Assembly: GCF_964340395.1 (NCBI RefSeq)
Contig: NC_135549.1
Coordinates: 18,883,842-18,943,841, forward strand
Direction: 5' to 3'
Origin: Glandiceps talaboti
Taxonomy: Eukaryota; Hemichordata; Enteropneusta; Spengelidae
DNA: 60,000 nucleotides
Under the pieces are notes generated by a model. The model searched no databases and was not told the DNA's origin. It worked only from the letters and a program-made list of their open reading frames with translations. Of the stretch, positions 47,955-55,900 are shown one piece after another (position 1 is the stretch's first letter; every line of letters starts with the position of its first letter). The translations under genes and the position numbers were made by a program.

Positions 47955-48473
47955 TGTATGTAGGGATTTGGGCTGGCGTAAGGACGGACGGATAGGTGTT
48001 TTCTGTTAACTACTGAGTTCAAATACTCAAAGAGTCTTAGGATGACGGACTTTCATCCCTTATGATGCCCCGGACTTTCATACAACACCCACCTCAAACA
48101 CAACCGTGTTTTCATACCAAGTCTTGTCGTATACCCATCCTTGATCACAACTTAGTGTATTGTTGCTACGGGGGAAGCAAACCTCCGCAGTTACTTCTTG
48201 GGTTACATTCACATCGTATCTCTTGCATTTGTTCCATACAATATCATCACCATCCGTAGTGGACGGAATTGTGCAATTCTTTACTTGAGAGACATCAGGA
48301 TACGTTTGGTTCTTTTGCACCCTACAGTAGTGATCGGCCGATGCACTGTAGAAAGTGTTACCTAACATTGGAAATACTAGAACGCTACCAACCAGTAAAA
48401 TGTAAACAACATGGAGCTTTTGGTAATGGCCAAAAGTGCCCACAATTTCTAGAACTTCCTCGAACTGTTTCAT
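32828..48473 (-). CDS. SLC22-like: SLC22-family organic ion transporter, copy B (10 coding exons, 582 aa)
   Basis: A paralogue of copy A with the same architecture. Minus-strand exons: 48473-48093, 40162-40059, 38948-38794, 38259-38088, 37476-37314, 37115-37039, 35630-35422, 34983-34875, 34205-33996, 32996-32828. Lengths after exon 1 are identical to copy A; exon 1 is two codons shorter. The total is 1,749 nt, open to a single TGA. Motifs: [13 protein letters not shown] start; extracellular loop with four sequons (NQT, NCT, NVT, NNT) and paired Cys; [41 protein letters not shown]. Intron 1 is about 7.9 kb because it contains a complete Ty3/gypsy element in the same transcriptional sense. As in copy A, an acceptor lies 12 nt upstream of the ATG (at 48,485). 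Most substitutions relative to A are conservative; the exon 8 transmembrane segment differs most. Likely a functional membrane transporter of unknown substrate. Confidence 0.92.
33050..33122. repeat. (ATT)n trinucleotide microsatellite
   Basis: About 70 bp of nearly pure ATT units in the last intron of SLC22 copy B. Confidence 0.9.
33731..33769. repeat. (CAGA)n microsatellite
   Basis: About nine CAGA units in the last intron of SLC22 copy B. Confidence 0.9.
35805..36055 (+). repeat. Dispersed repeat, copy 2
   Basis: Direct-orientation match to 18,989-19,245, inside the intron between exons 6 and 7 of SLC22 copy B. It is followed after about 300 bp by a Helentron-like fragment. Confidence 0.7.
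36350..36685 (+). mobile_element. Decayed fragment of the 148-bp-repeat (HINE-like) element
   Basis: One and a half degenerate units (GAAGCTTGCATACTTAAGAT, GCGTAATTACTGAA) are followed by the same post-repeat sequence as at 11,930-11,995 (ATCCTAAAGA, then ATATTAAGGAAGGTAAAAAT). The microsatellite and left hairpin arm found at 12,000-12,060 are missing. Confidence 0.5.
36757..36909. repeat. (TA)n tracts, the first inside a perfect 84-bp palindrome
   Basis: AACTTCTAAT at 36,757-36,766 and ATTAGAAGTT at 36,831-36,840 enclose pure (TA)n, so the whole 84 bp is self-complementary. A second (TA)n tract (about 36,848-36,909) follows after CACACACA. Confidence 0.85.
38390..38548. repeat. (GATT)n / (GGTT)n microsatellite
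   Basis: Imperfect tetranucleotide tract of about 160 bp in the intron between exons 3 and 4 of SLC22 copy B. A shorter GATT tract sits in the matching intron of copy A (about 5,215-5,240), so the seed predates the duplication. Confidence 0.85.
39045..39357. repeat. (GTAT)n microsatellite, ~310 bp
   Basis: Long, slightly interrupted GTAT array in intron 2 of SLC22 copy B. It produces spurious IHTYIHTY reading frames on the minus strand. Short flanking duplications (GATGGCATTATCATCAAATT) lie on both sides, at about 39,002 and 39,367. Confidence 0.9.
40472..40794 (-). repeat. 3' LTR of the Ty3/gypsy element
   Basis: 323 bp with TG...CA ends; an identical copy lies at 47,492-47,814. It is the 3' LTR because gag and pol read leftward and the polypurine tract abuts its right edge. 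Confidence 0.95.
40795..40807 (-). promoter_or_regulatory. Polypurine tract
   Basis: On the minus strand AAGAGGGGGAGGG lies immediately 5' of the 3' LTR, the expected site of plus-strand DNA priming. Confidence 0.9.
40861..45420 (-). CDS. pol: Ty3/gypsy Pol polyprotein (protease, RT, RNase H, integrase)
   Basis: An uninterrupted frame of about 1,519 codons with every catalytic motif intact. Approximate residues: aspartic protease DTGS at 45-48; reverse transcriptase about 360-540 with YLDD at 504-507; RNase H about 660-785 starting at HTDAS; integrase zinc finger H950/H955/C985/C988; integrase catalytic core D1018, D1077 and E1113 (35 residues between the last two); a GPY/F-like module about 1,228-1,275. 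About 230 acidic, Ser-rich residues follow, ending in a basic SKRTIKPP stretch. The frame overlaps the end of gag and lies in the -1 frame. No ATG occurs at its start (the first listed codon is GTG), so it is most likely made as a Gag-Pol fusion by ribosomal frameshifting. Some pol-antisense frames are open but are shadows. Confidence 0.95.
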   Translation of the reverse strand: MVGTRVKKAQNNIIVHSQSVLDRIVGDPNEEDAVINGVHCRSLIDTGSQVTTVSESFYKTHLSSSCSIQPIEDLLTITGAQGQTVTFLGYIEVNISFPSRIFGTADGMDVLILVVLDTAYNREVPLCVGTNLINYCRRQTKQYKNSKNVQSLRISAAVQAAYDHLDAREKFCGENGKIGVARAQLRRPVQIEPNTIVNLVGKTKPGPKGDEYLVTCEATKRRFSGNLIVSPLATKLQCNGRKSRLPVQLQNLSTKAVTIRPGDVLGEVSAVTWVGSPNNYQQLATATPTSEVNTSDSLLTEIDLSQSPLTTSQCKQVQDLLARKSEIFSKHDNDLGFCTAVQYRIPLTDDKPVCERHRRLPPAMYDEVRSLLEGMLACGAIRESHSPWAAPIVLVKKKDGSTRMCIDYRKLNAKTIRDSYAIPRIEESLEALKGAKWFSCIDLKSGYWQIGMADDDKSKTAFTTPFGHYECNRMPFGLTNAPSTFQRLMEKCMGNYNFKICLVYLDDVIIFSSTFEEHLERLEAVFDRLQQYGLKVKASKCQFFQSKVKYLGHVVSADGVQTDPDKIEALKSWPVPKNVDQLRSFLGFAGYYRRFVKGFSHIARPLNDLTVGMPSKRKKGQKKTTKPAKPPEFIWTDQCQRAFDTIIEKLSNPPILAYADYHLPFELHTDASYDGLGAVLYQEQEGKKRVIAYASRGLSRSERNYPAHKLEFLALKWAVTEKFHDYLYGNHFKVITDNNPLTYVTTSAKLDATGHRWLAALSTYNFSLAYRPGSQNADADGLSRRPHDGNDDDGPSDHVRQFMERMEANSNRMSSECVEAVCQSYLAKTSIPLVESVSVSATAIPNTLDKPPPLPGSESLPTLTKEEWIAAQQRDPSIQRVVILKQEGKSLSRTKRQSESVEVQRLLHEWDKLCFRSGVLYRSRTVHKGTKAYQLVLPRQYREMVLRGVHDEIGHLGKERTLDLVRARFFWPYMSRDVDVKIKTCERCTRRKIPPGTRIAAPLVSIKTSQPMELVCMDYLTLEESKGGISNILVITDHFTRYAVAIPTSNQTAQTTAKHLFDNFMVHYGFPARLHSDQGRNFESEVIQQLCKITGVQKSRTTPYHPQGNGQTERFNRTLLDMLGTLSEQQKKDWKSYVSSLVHAYNCTRNDSTHFSPYYLMFGRHPRLPIDVYLGLEPADSIENTHHDYAALLRDRLDYAYGLASEESTRKSKDNKRRYDCKVRDSVLELGDRVLVKNVNIRGKHKIADRWEKDVFTVINKPNPDIPVYVVRPETGSGRERTLHRNLLLPCFSLPRPPDMKPAISKETVRTRSRIKTRSYKASDNSSDDDSSDSCEDIDFVRVSTKCKPHDVSSHKHKQLCEEEKIEILGEVNPSNVSIRRIDETIPMEDVETPSVTLVVEKEIPTSTVETSVQDITAEMVTSPIPDAQEEAQPDCSVYVEKEVQEEPNKEPEREPLRRSKRTIKPPDRLNLTQVCVKPDWMVKADYLSSLDLSSLTQDLGEESKHNVCSAIISIVSNG
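45392..45453 (-). promoter_or_regulatory. Predicted -1 ribosomal frameshift signal at the gag-pol junction
   Basis: On the minus strand the heptamer T TTA AAC (45,453-45,447) is in the correct phase of the gag frame. After a 5-nt spacer, AGTGCCT (45,441-45,435) pairs with AGGCACT (45,415-45,409), extended by CCAC/GTGG across one bulged base. The 10-nt loop contains TGGGC (45,427-45,423), which can pair with GCCCA at 45,396-45,392 to form an H-type pseudoknot. The -1 frame is open from the slip site into pol. The gag stop lies inside the structure. Confidence 0.75.
45414..46988 (-). CDS. gag: Ty3/gypsy Gag with N-terminal RRM-like domain and CCHC zinc knuckle
   Basis: 524 residues, intact. 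Residues about 20-97 look like an RNA recognition motif: RNP2-like VFIKGI (21-26) and RNP1-like RDYAFCQF (60-67) at normal spacing. Residues about 205-375 resemble a retrotransposon Gag capsid region ([24 protein letters not shown], then the helix-rich segment up to RVAEQEV). An Arg-rich stretch and a single CX2CX4HX4C knuckle (478-491, [14 protein letters not shown]) follow, then a Ser/Thr tail. An RRM-like N-terminus ahead of a Gag capsid is the layout of the PNMA family of domesticated Gags in vertebrates. Gag should form the particle and package element RNA. The ATG at 46,988 is the first in frame after the leader. Confidence 0.93.
   Translation of the reverse strand: MKLNMDTPPCTPSHNPIDSTVFIKGIAISATSQQLRDFCSSAGEVVRIERPFDPELSCSRDYAFCQFIDIATAKTALGILSGKMFMDKQVEVSVVPSNMKDELRYCMSPMYVTSPLMMPSYRRKTKSVMGPSMSTPTLDYDNVVSQADLDHMISVVRKAGHDVTPLHNPIGTSSKTGYSGPSVTCPMSSDQSSVMLPASLFQPPRIVTFSGDPKNKGDSDFEAWKYEVDCLLRDGSHSRQILTTAVRKSLRGEASKIVMHMGVDTSIEAIVEKLVGIYGVVESGASLLQQFYNSKQEERESVAAYGCRLEVAINKARERGGLAAPAVDEALKTVFWKGLFGEQIKNVARHRYDQAKTFDELLRITRVAEQEVRESALYSKPPRSGITHQSSVPEQSNVTKVADPMVKELQQSVQLLTAKLAELEKREVPTTVDGQQQLMEYTDGGRGRGRTRTTSQRSPRAQQRSPEGAGRVHGNIRCFKCGQDGHIARGCRNLKADNNQSTTTASTASTESLNTQVPPLVGKW
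46989..47468 (-). other. 5' leader of the Ty3/gypsy element
   Basis: About 480 nt between the primer binding site and the gag ATG, without reading frames; presumably carries the RNA packaging signal. Confidence 0.7.
47469..47486 (-). promoter_or_regulatory. Primer binding site, tRNA-Lys (Lys1,2) type
   Basis: The minus strand reads TGGCGCCCAACGTGGGGC, the complement of the tRNA-Lys1,2 3' end, five bases inside the 5' LTR edge. Confidence 0.9.
47492..47814 (-). repeat. 5' LTR of the Ty3/gypsy element
   Basis: 323 bp, no difference seen from the 3' LTR at 40,472-40,794. It carries the element's promoter by position; no clear TATA box was assigned. Confidence 0.95.
47815..47961. repeat. (TATG)n/(GCAT)n microsatellite split by the retrotransposon
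   Basis: A continuation of the tract at 40,446-40,471; the element landed inside it. Confidence 0.9.
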
Positions 48474-49108
48474 TACGCCCAGTTACTGCAAGGAAACAAA
48501 ATTGTAGGTCAAAATTATATGGTACCAGAAGGTACTCTTGATCGACGAAACCATTATGGGAGGACCACATATTTGCAGCTACTCCTTATTTATCTAACAT
48601 GGCTCTTAAATTCCTTTCATCCTATTTCTTAGACAATGATGACACAGGTTGACAGGGTGTGGGAAATGCTGGCAAACATCGCTATCTGCTATCGCCTCCA
48701 TTTAGGGATGGTACTAAAAGTGTACAACTTCCAACAATGGACGGAGGTCACGCTTTCAAGCTGTTAGTTTTCTAGTCTGTTGGTTTGTTCTGCAATTGTT
48801 TGTAAGTAGTATTAAATGTATCCTTAATATAATGAAGGGTTGAATGTGATATTGACCATATGGAAATTCATAAGATTTTGGGTGGAGTTCCAATTAATTC
48901 GAGATCTGGAATTTAGCATTATCGAATTTAGCATTATCGAACTCCTACTATATTATAAAAGATATAACTGGACTATTGAGCGAATTGCTCAGCATTTGCA
49001 GTAGCGTTGCTTCTATGAGTGTATCATTTACTTCATTCCGATATTCCCTTGATTATAATACGTTTTACTTGTGCTTTAGCTCGCATAAGGATGCTGATGT
49101 TTCCGTTT

Positions 49109-49267
49109 TGACCGACTGACTGACTGACTGACTGACTGTCTGTCTGTCTGTCTGTCTGTCTGTCTGCCTGCCTGCCTGCCTGCCTGCCTGCATGCATGCA
49201 TGCATTTATGTATGTATGTATGTATGTATGTATGTATGTATGTATGTATGTATGTATGTATGTATGT
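49109..49267. repeat. Mosaic tetranucleotide tract
   Basis: Successive runs of CTGA, CTGT, CTGC, ATGC and ATGT, each differing from the next by one base, followed by a duplicated 25-bp segment (TCTTTTCCAATATCCCAGTC, twice). It lies in the leader intron of SLC22 copy B. Confidence 0.9.
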
Positions 49268-50188
49268 GTGTCTTTTCCAATATCCCAGTCACTCTTTTCC
49301 AATATCCCAGTCACTGTTTTATATTGAACAATATTATGATACACGTATTTCACGTGGATATCTTTAGAAGTGATTCAATTTTGTTTTGTGTTTTAGCACC
49401 TAATAGGGATACTAATGTCGTCGATTGGTCTACCCGTCTGTCTGCCTGTCTTGTAGTCCGTCTGTCAGATATATTATAAATAATTTAAAATGTAAAAACA
49501 ATGTACATTCGCAACAATATTAACATATCACATGATTCCCAATAACACTATGGTCGAAATCGGACAAAGACGTCAACGACCCCATTTCCAGTTAATACCC
49601 TTAGAGTTACTTTAGTGAACTTCACAACGCATGTCAAATACATGACTTGCATAAATCATTTGGTAGATTGCTAGGAACACTTCCAAGTAACGTTAAAAGC
49701 ATTTGTCATTAGAAACGTTATTCCAATATTAATTACAGTACTTTAGCCTGATGTGGTTAAAATGTAGTGCCGATAGCAAGTAGACTGCAGCCTCCTAGTA
49801 GTAGAACGAGCTGGCATTCTCGCTACAAAATGTAACTCTAGACAGACACTAGAAAAGCCCCACAGCAATAACTACCTGCTTAACTGTACTGCTACATATC
49901 GATCATAATTGGAGGGCGTATACATTTGCAATGAAGCGAAAAGATCACTCTTGATCATATATGCCTATAGCCAGAATATGTTCGATAGTCAATGTGTTTA
50001 TTACTAAATGCCGAGTATAATCACCACGTGCATTTCTGCAAAAGCAGCTACAACATAAGTTCAGTGTCCGATCGCAATAGTCTGCAGGCGTATTAGCATT
50101 TACTGCCGCCGTGAACAATGCGTATTAAGGATTTTAACATATAGTAATATTTTAAATACATAATGGGACATTTATATGAAATACTCAC

Positions 50189-50300
50189 ACTCGTTGCTTG
50201 TTGAGGATCGTTGTATGCACACTGAATTGCCATGTGATGCCTAAAGAAATTGTGAACCATGACCCGCCCGTTAGTGGACACATTTTTGACTTGTACACAT
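50189..50300 (-). other. Putative noncoding leader exon of SLC22 copy B
   Basis: Counterpart of the block at 9,326-9,425, with the same CAACAAGCAACGA end followed by a consensus donor (GT then GTGAGT). It would splice to the acceptor at 48,486, 12 nt upstream of the copy B ATG. The 5' end is unknown. Confidence 0.5.
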
Positions 50301-51909
50301 ATAGTACATTATTTATGTTGACAGGTTGTGTGCACATTAAACAATCTCCTGCCAACAAGCTTTCACAGCTACACTAACACACAATGTTTATGTAGGAGAC
50401 AAACAGATTAGTCACCATAGTTTTTCAGTAACTAGATTCAAAAGAAAACTTATGGGATATCAAATATTTCTTTTGTTTAGCAGCAAGAAAAAATTCAAAC
50501 TGGCCGGAGAAGGGAGTGAGAACACTATGAGTGTAGTATGAATGTCATCTAAATGTTCATATGTAGTATTAGCAAACCAATAGTATAACCTAAGGGTATA
50601 GTTTTAACCAATCATGTACAGAATATATGACCTTATGTATCTTGTGTGGTAGGTAAGATTTTAAAACGCCCACTTTATTCTTTAAAACTGAGTGATATAT
50701 TAAAAGTGATATTGGCAGGTGCATTGATAAGGTGGCTGGTTTTTCAGGAGTGTGTGCTCACAAGGTCAGTGATTGATTGTTCGTATGTTGCATAATATAT
50801 CCCCTCTGACATTTGTAATCTGGCCAAAAAATATGAAATGAGAGGTCAAGACATTCTTGTGATTGAGCAATGCTATTGCGTAATATGCTAGGTATGTCAC
50901 AAGAGTAATTAGTTTACACATGACAGCTTATCTGACAGTTCAACGATATTGCTTGCACTGTCTATATTCTTTATTCGTACCTTATATGACACAGAAGACT
51001 ACATTCCACATCGGTTACGAAGATTTTTAAACTAAATGTCCCGCACTCTGACACTATAGTATATGTAATTACCAGAACGTGTGAGTGGCCGCAAAAAGAA
51101 AATGGAAATAAGCTTACAGTGTATTTTTTGTTGGTTGTGTAAATTAGGAATATGGCGTGATTAACAATGTTCACATCACATTCTTCATCTCATGAGAACA
51201 AACCTATGTCATATAGTGCATAATCATCGCAATGTTTATAAGGGGCGCAATATATTGTCTGGTAAGAATATTGCCCACTTTACTTAAGATTGATGCATGT
51301 CGATATCTGACATCGTGAACATTTATATATATTCGAACCTAAAGTGTTCTCATCCATATTTAGCAAATAATCAACGAGAGCGGTGTTTATTTCCAGTACA
51401 CAAGTCCTGTTATATTTTCGGGCTGTTCGGAATACAACCCCCTACCCCACCCCACCCACCTTTACCAGAGAATAGTCTGGTCACAATAGGGTGAATGAAA
51501 CGGATTGTGCATGACTTGTAACACCCACCCAGAAAGTGGCAAATTTATACACTGTTTACTTGTTAGATAATTTAAACTAAGTGTTGGTATAAACTGGTTT
51601 ATATTTATTGAATATCCTGAAGTCTTCACTTTTGTATTTTATCGAATAATTGGTTGGACCACACTGGAAAGTTGTTTTGAATTATTTTCTTTATTGATTC
51701 GTTAATATATTTATCACCTCAACACCATCATCATGGTGGTTATCGGCATCATTAAACATCGTCATTTCTGTTGTAGACAGCAATGTAAGCAGAAGCCATT
51801 CTACCTCACATTATACTATCTTGTCAGATACTATACTAAAGTATTTTTTTACTCAAAGTTGAGTGTAAAATCAAGTGTACATAATGTAAGGCCAGTAAAC
51901 ACACACAAC
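50301..51909. other. Upstream region of SLC22 copy B
   Basis: Similar to the region upstream of copy C (31,500-32,350) up to about 51,180; it should contain the promoter. Beyond that, nothing recognisable. Confidence 0.5.
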
Positions 51910-52497
51910 TGTTAAGACTAAGTCTCTCCAATGCTTCACAGCCCAAAAAACACACCATTTATTGGTTGGTCGCCAAGCTGTCACATGAGTGCATGCCGGC
52001 CGTGTAATTTATTAACAGATGTAACAAAGTGCAAAATACAATTGCAAAACACTCCTTCAAAAAATTAAAACGAAAAGAAAACATTTCAACAAACAAACAG
52101 ATTGAGCCCTACAGCCCCTTCTACCGTACATAAGACCGCCCAGGAAAAACCAGACTAAAACCCATTGGGAAAAAGTCTGGAAACCTGTACCCGACACATT
52201 GTCTAATGCACGTCTGGGGAGGTTTCGGGTGTCTTCCTTATTGGCTCTGGTTCCTAGAACTGAACTCCTTTGCTAAAGGAGCAATACTAACTAAGTTGAC
52301 ATAAGTTCAAAACTCAAACAAACTGGCTGCACTATGACGGGTGCTGGCCTAGAATGGTTCAAATTCCCCGCTTCCCTCACTTAAATACTGTCACCCACGT
52401 GACTTTTTCCACGTCTCCCATTGGCTGTTCTCACAACGTTCAGACAATAATTTTCCTCTATACTAGCGAAACGCGGAAAATTTAATATACAGTAACA
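51910..52497 (-). mobile_element. Candidate solo LTR or promoter region
   Basis: On the minus strand the segment begins TGTTACTG and ends CTTAACA. It carries, in order, an inverted CCAAT context (AGCCAATGGG), an E-box CACGTG, a TATA-like TATTTAAG (near 52,383), two small perfect hairpins, and AATAAA near its end. This is LTR-like order, but no target duplication was found. It could instead be a host promoter for minus-strand transcription toward SLC22 copy B. Confidence 0.3.
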
Positions 52498-52907
52498 TGC
52501 ATGCATGCATGTATGCACAATGACTAAAACAAATATGTATAATGCAAAATACGATGAATATATAATTTCATGATAATGCTTCGAAATCGATTTCCATGCC
52601 TAAATGTTCACCATTTACATGTAACCCCAAAATATCGTGTATGGTTCTTCCGGGTGGGGTGGGGTTTTTAATCAAAGGGTGTATTTTTGCGGAAATCCCC
52701 CTGCTAACGTATAAATGTATAAATGACCTACTGCCCTCCCCTAAGATGTTTTGTAGTTTTTAATGAGTAAAGTATATTAATTAAATATTTTAGCTCAGAA
52801 TTGTGCATTTGCATTCCGAAAATGTGTGTAGGAGCAAAGATCTAATGGCTTTGCCCTTATATAGAAGGCATTCAGTTTACATCTGGTTGTTATAGTATGA
52901 TGTAACA

Positions 52908-55900
52908 TCACTTAAGACATTCTTTGCTTCTTTCAGCAGCTGCCATCAGTGTAGAAAACGTTGAATTGTGATTGGCAAGTAGAACAGATGGTTTATCAAA
53001 CTCTGCCACCTGCAATACAACATATGCAAAAAATGATTACGGTTGGTGTTTATCATAAGGACCATAAATTGAACCTTTTGTTACAATAGCACTTCTTTTG
53101 CAGTTGGGGGCAGTATCTCTTTTGAGTATATTATTGACAGTGTGTATTTTAAAGGTTGTATATATGATAATTCTTACTGGCAGTTCTAATTCTAATACGG
53201 ACATGTATTATTGATCAGATGACTTTACCTACTGCACCATAACGCGTTCTCGCTGAGTACCTTGCTTTTAAAGACCCTATTTAGATTGAAGTATGTAAAT
53301 TCTCGGCATACAAAAACAGTTGTCCAGTAGTTATAGATGGTCCAAAACAAAAGAATGATCATATCGAATCCTTACAATCGATCGATCGATCGACCGACCA
53401 ACCAACCAACCGACCAACCAACCAACCAACCAACCAACCAACCAACCAATCACAAATATTCATATAATGGCAAAATCCAATAAGATGTAATGTTCCATGG
53501 TACTGTACAGGAACAAAGTACACCATTGTAAGAAATTATATGCGTTTTGATATCCTTATTGAATTTATCGACGGTGAATGATTAAAAAAGTTCCATAGAG
53601 TAGTACTACTTCTTGCAAGAACGCACGCTCACCATGCATTACAATGTGGGCACAATAACGAGTTGCGGGTTTCTACTGTCAATCAAGTCAGAGATGTAAC
53701 TATGAGTAGTGGCTAGCCTTACAATCTAATTCCTGATTGTACTCACCTTTCCACTATCCATGACTAAAATCTTATCACAAGTAAGAATTGTGTTGAGTCT
53801 GTGTGCAATAATCAACATAGTGCATTCTTTGAAAGCATCTCTGATTGTCTGTTGTATTAGACTGTCTGTGTTGGTATCTATTGAAGCTGTAGCCTCATCT
53901 AACACCAGAATCTGACAAAATAAAAGAATTCTTTTTATGAACTTTATTCGTCCAAATAAATTCGGAAATTTTTTATAATGGCCACCACAAGAGCAGCGCC
54001 CCAATGCCATAGTGTTGAAGAAACGGGAGGAAACCGAAGTACCCGGGAAAACGTGCGTTGTTCGGCAGGGTCAAACTGAGCCAGCCGACACCTGGCGGGT
54101 TCGAAATCAGGCTGCAGAGGTAAGAGGCGTACGAGCTACCGCTCGGCCACCACCAACCCCTGCATGATCCAAAAGTAATTGACGACAACTCCTAAAATGC
54201 ATTACAGGCATTACTTGTCATGCTTGTACTGGATGGAAACCTCTTTTGACACAAGGAGTCACCGTTATAAAACAATTTTTGCATGATAATCTGCTAATCT
54301 AGTTCAAATGTTACAACATCGTATCTTTCAGAGTGAATCAATGGAAAAATAAGTCTTTTTGGAAGACACAATCCTTCACATATTTTACTTCTATGCGACT
54401 GAATGGAGACATGATTTAAAAGAAATTAGTGGCAACAAATAAATAATAAAAAGGGGTCTGTGACATGCAGGAAATAGCTGGAATTCTATAATTGACGCTG
54501 AAAGTTAAAGTCGTGGTCAAAGATCAACGTTTCAAAGGAAATAATAAAGGATAGACGCTTGATTGAAGTATAAAATAATTTTTTGAGTTATGCAGTAAAT
54601 AATAATTGTTTACTGCAAATATAGTCACCATTCAGTAAATGCTATGTGAGCACCAAAAGTAATGCATGTATTAAATGTATTTTCCCTTCTTGTTCTGCAT
54701 TACCTTTAGACATCATTTTGAAAGGATCTGGCCACACATAAATGCTATAGACTTTATGCAATATGTAAGAAATAGCTTGATTTTGATAATTGACCCAGAA
54801 TGTCAAGGTTGAGGGCAAAGATCACTTTCTTACAAGAAAGCTAGCATGTGATTATATAAGGTTAGACACTTGAATGGACACTCTATGTATTGAAGTTTTT
54901 GAGTTATGCAGTAATATATTCATTTGTTACGCCAAATATGGCTGCCATTCAGTAAAAGCACTAAAAGCAATCCTGTTTATTTCTTCTCCTGTATTATCCG
55001 TGGACATGATTTCAAAGAAATTGACAACAAATAAATATGACAAAGTGTCTATGATAAGCAAGCAATGGCTGAATTTTGATAAGTGACCCTGAAGGTCAAA
55101 AATCAATATCTTAAAAGAAAGCTTGTACCTGATAATAATGGGTAGACACTTGAATGGAATCCCTTGTATTACAATTTTTGAGTTATGCTTTAAATATTGA
55201 TTTTAACTATAAATATGGCATTCAGACAAATTTGCATATGTTCCATATATGACGTCACCTTTGTGCGAAGTTTGCATGTCTGAGAAATTATGTATTATGG
55301 ACGGACGGATGGAGATATTGAAATAGTCACCCTTGGGTAACTAATGAACAAAATCTTAGCCAATGAATTGAATGAAATAAAAATGCTAGCAAGAGTCCAT
55401 CATGTGATATGCATTTGCTTATTAAACAAATCACTATAGATATAAATTGTTGTTAATCTATTAAAATACCTCTCAATATTTTGATTTCTGTGACACAATC
55501 GCTGATTTTATCACCTTCTCTGGTTCTCACAACCAATCTTAAATAGCCTGATTATTTTTTGTTCTAACAAGACAATTGTCTGTACTAGACTTAGAAAATA
55601 TATTGTGTCTAAAATATTGATATTGACTGCAAGCTTATTAAAGGTGCCTAGAACGCTTGTTAAACACACATTTGATAATGTGAAACAATCATGTCAACAC
55701 CAAGGCTGTTTCTGATGCACAGACACACACACACACATTTGCACACGGCTCTTCTAAAAAATGGTCACAAATTACCTTGCTTTTTCTCAAGAGAGCTCTT
55801 GCCATACAAATTAATTGTCTTTCACCCACTGAAAGGTTTTCCCCATTCTCCACTACAGGGGCAGCAAGTCTGCCATCCAACTGTGTAACCTTGGAAACAG

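Noticed and set aside
32996-48473. Frameshifted or pseudogenised SLC22 copy B because exons lie in scattered short frames
   Set aside because: With GT-AG splice sites and phases assigned, all ten exons join in frame to 582 residues.
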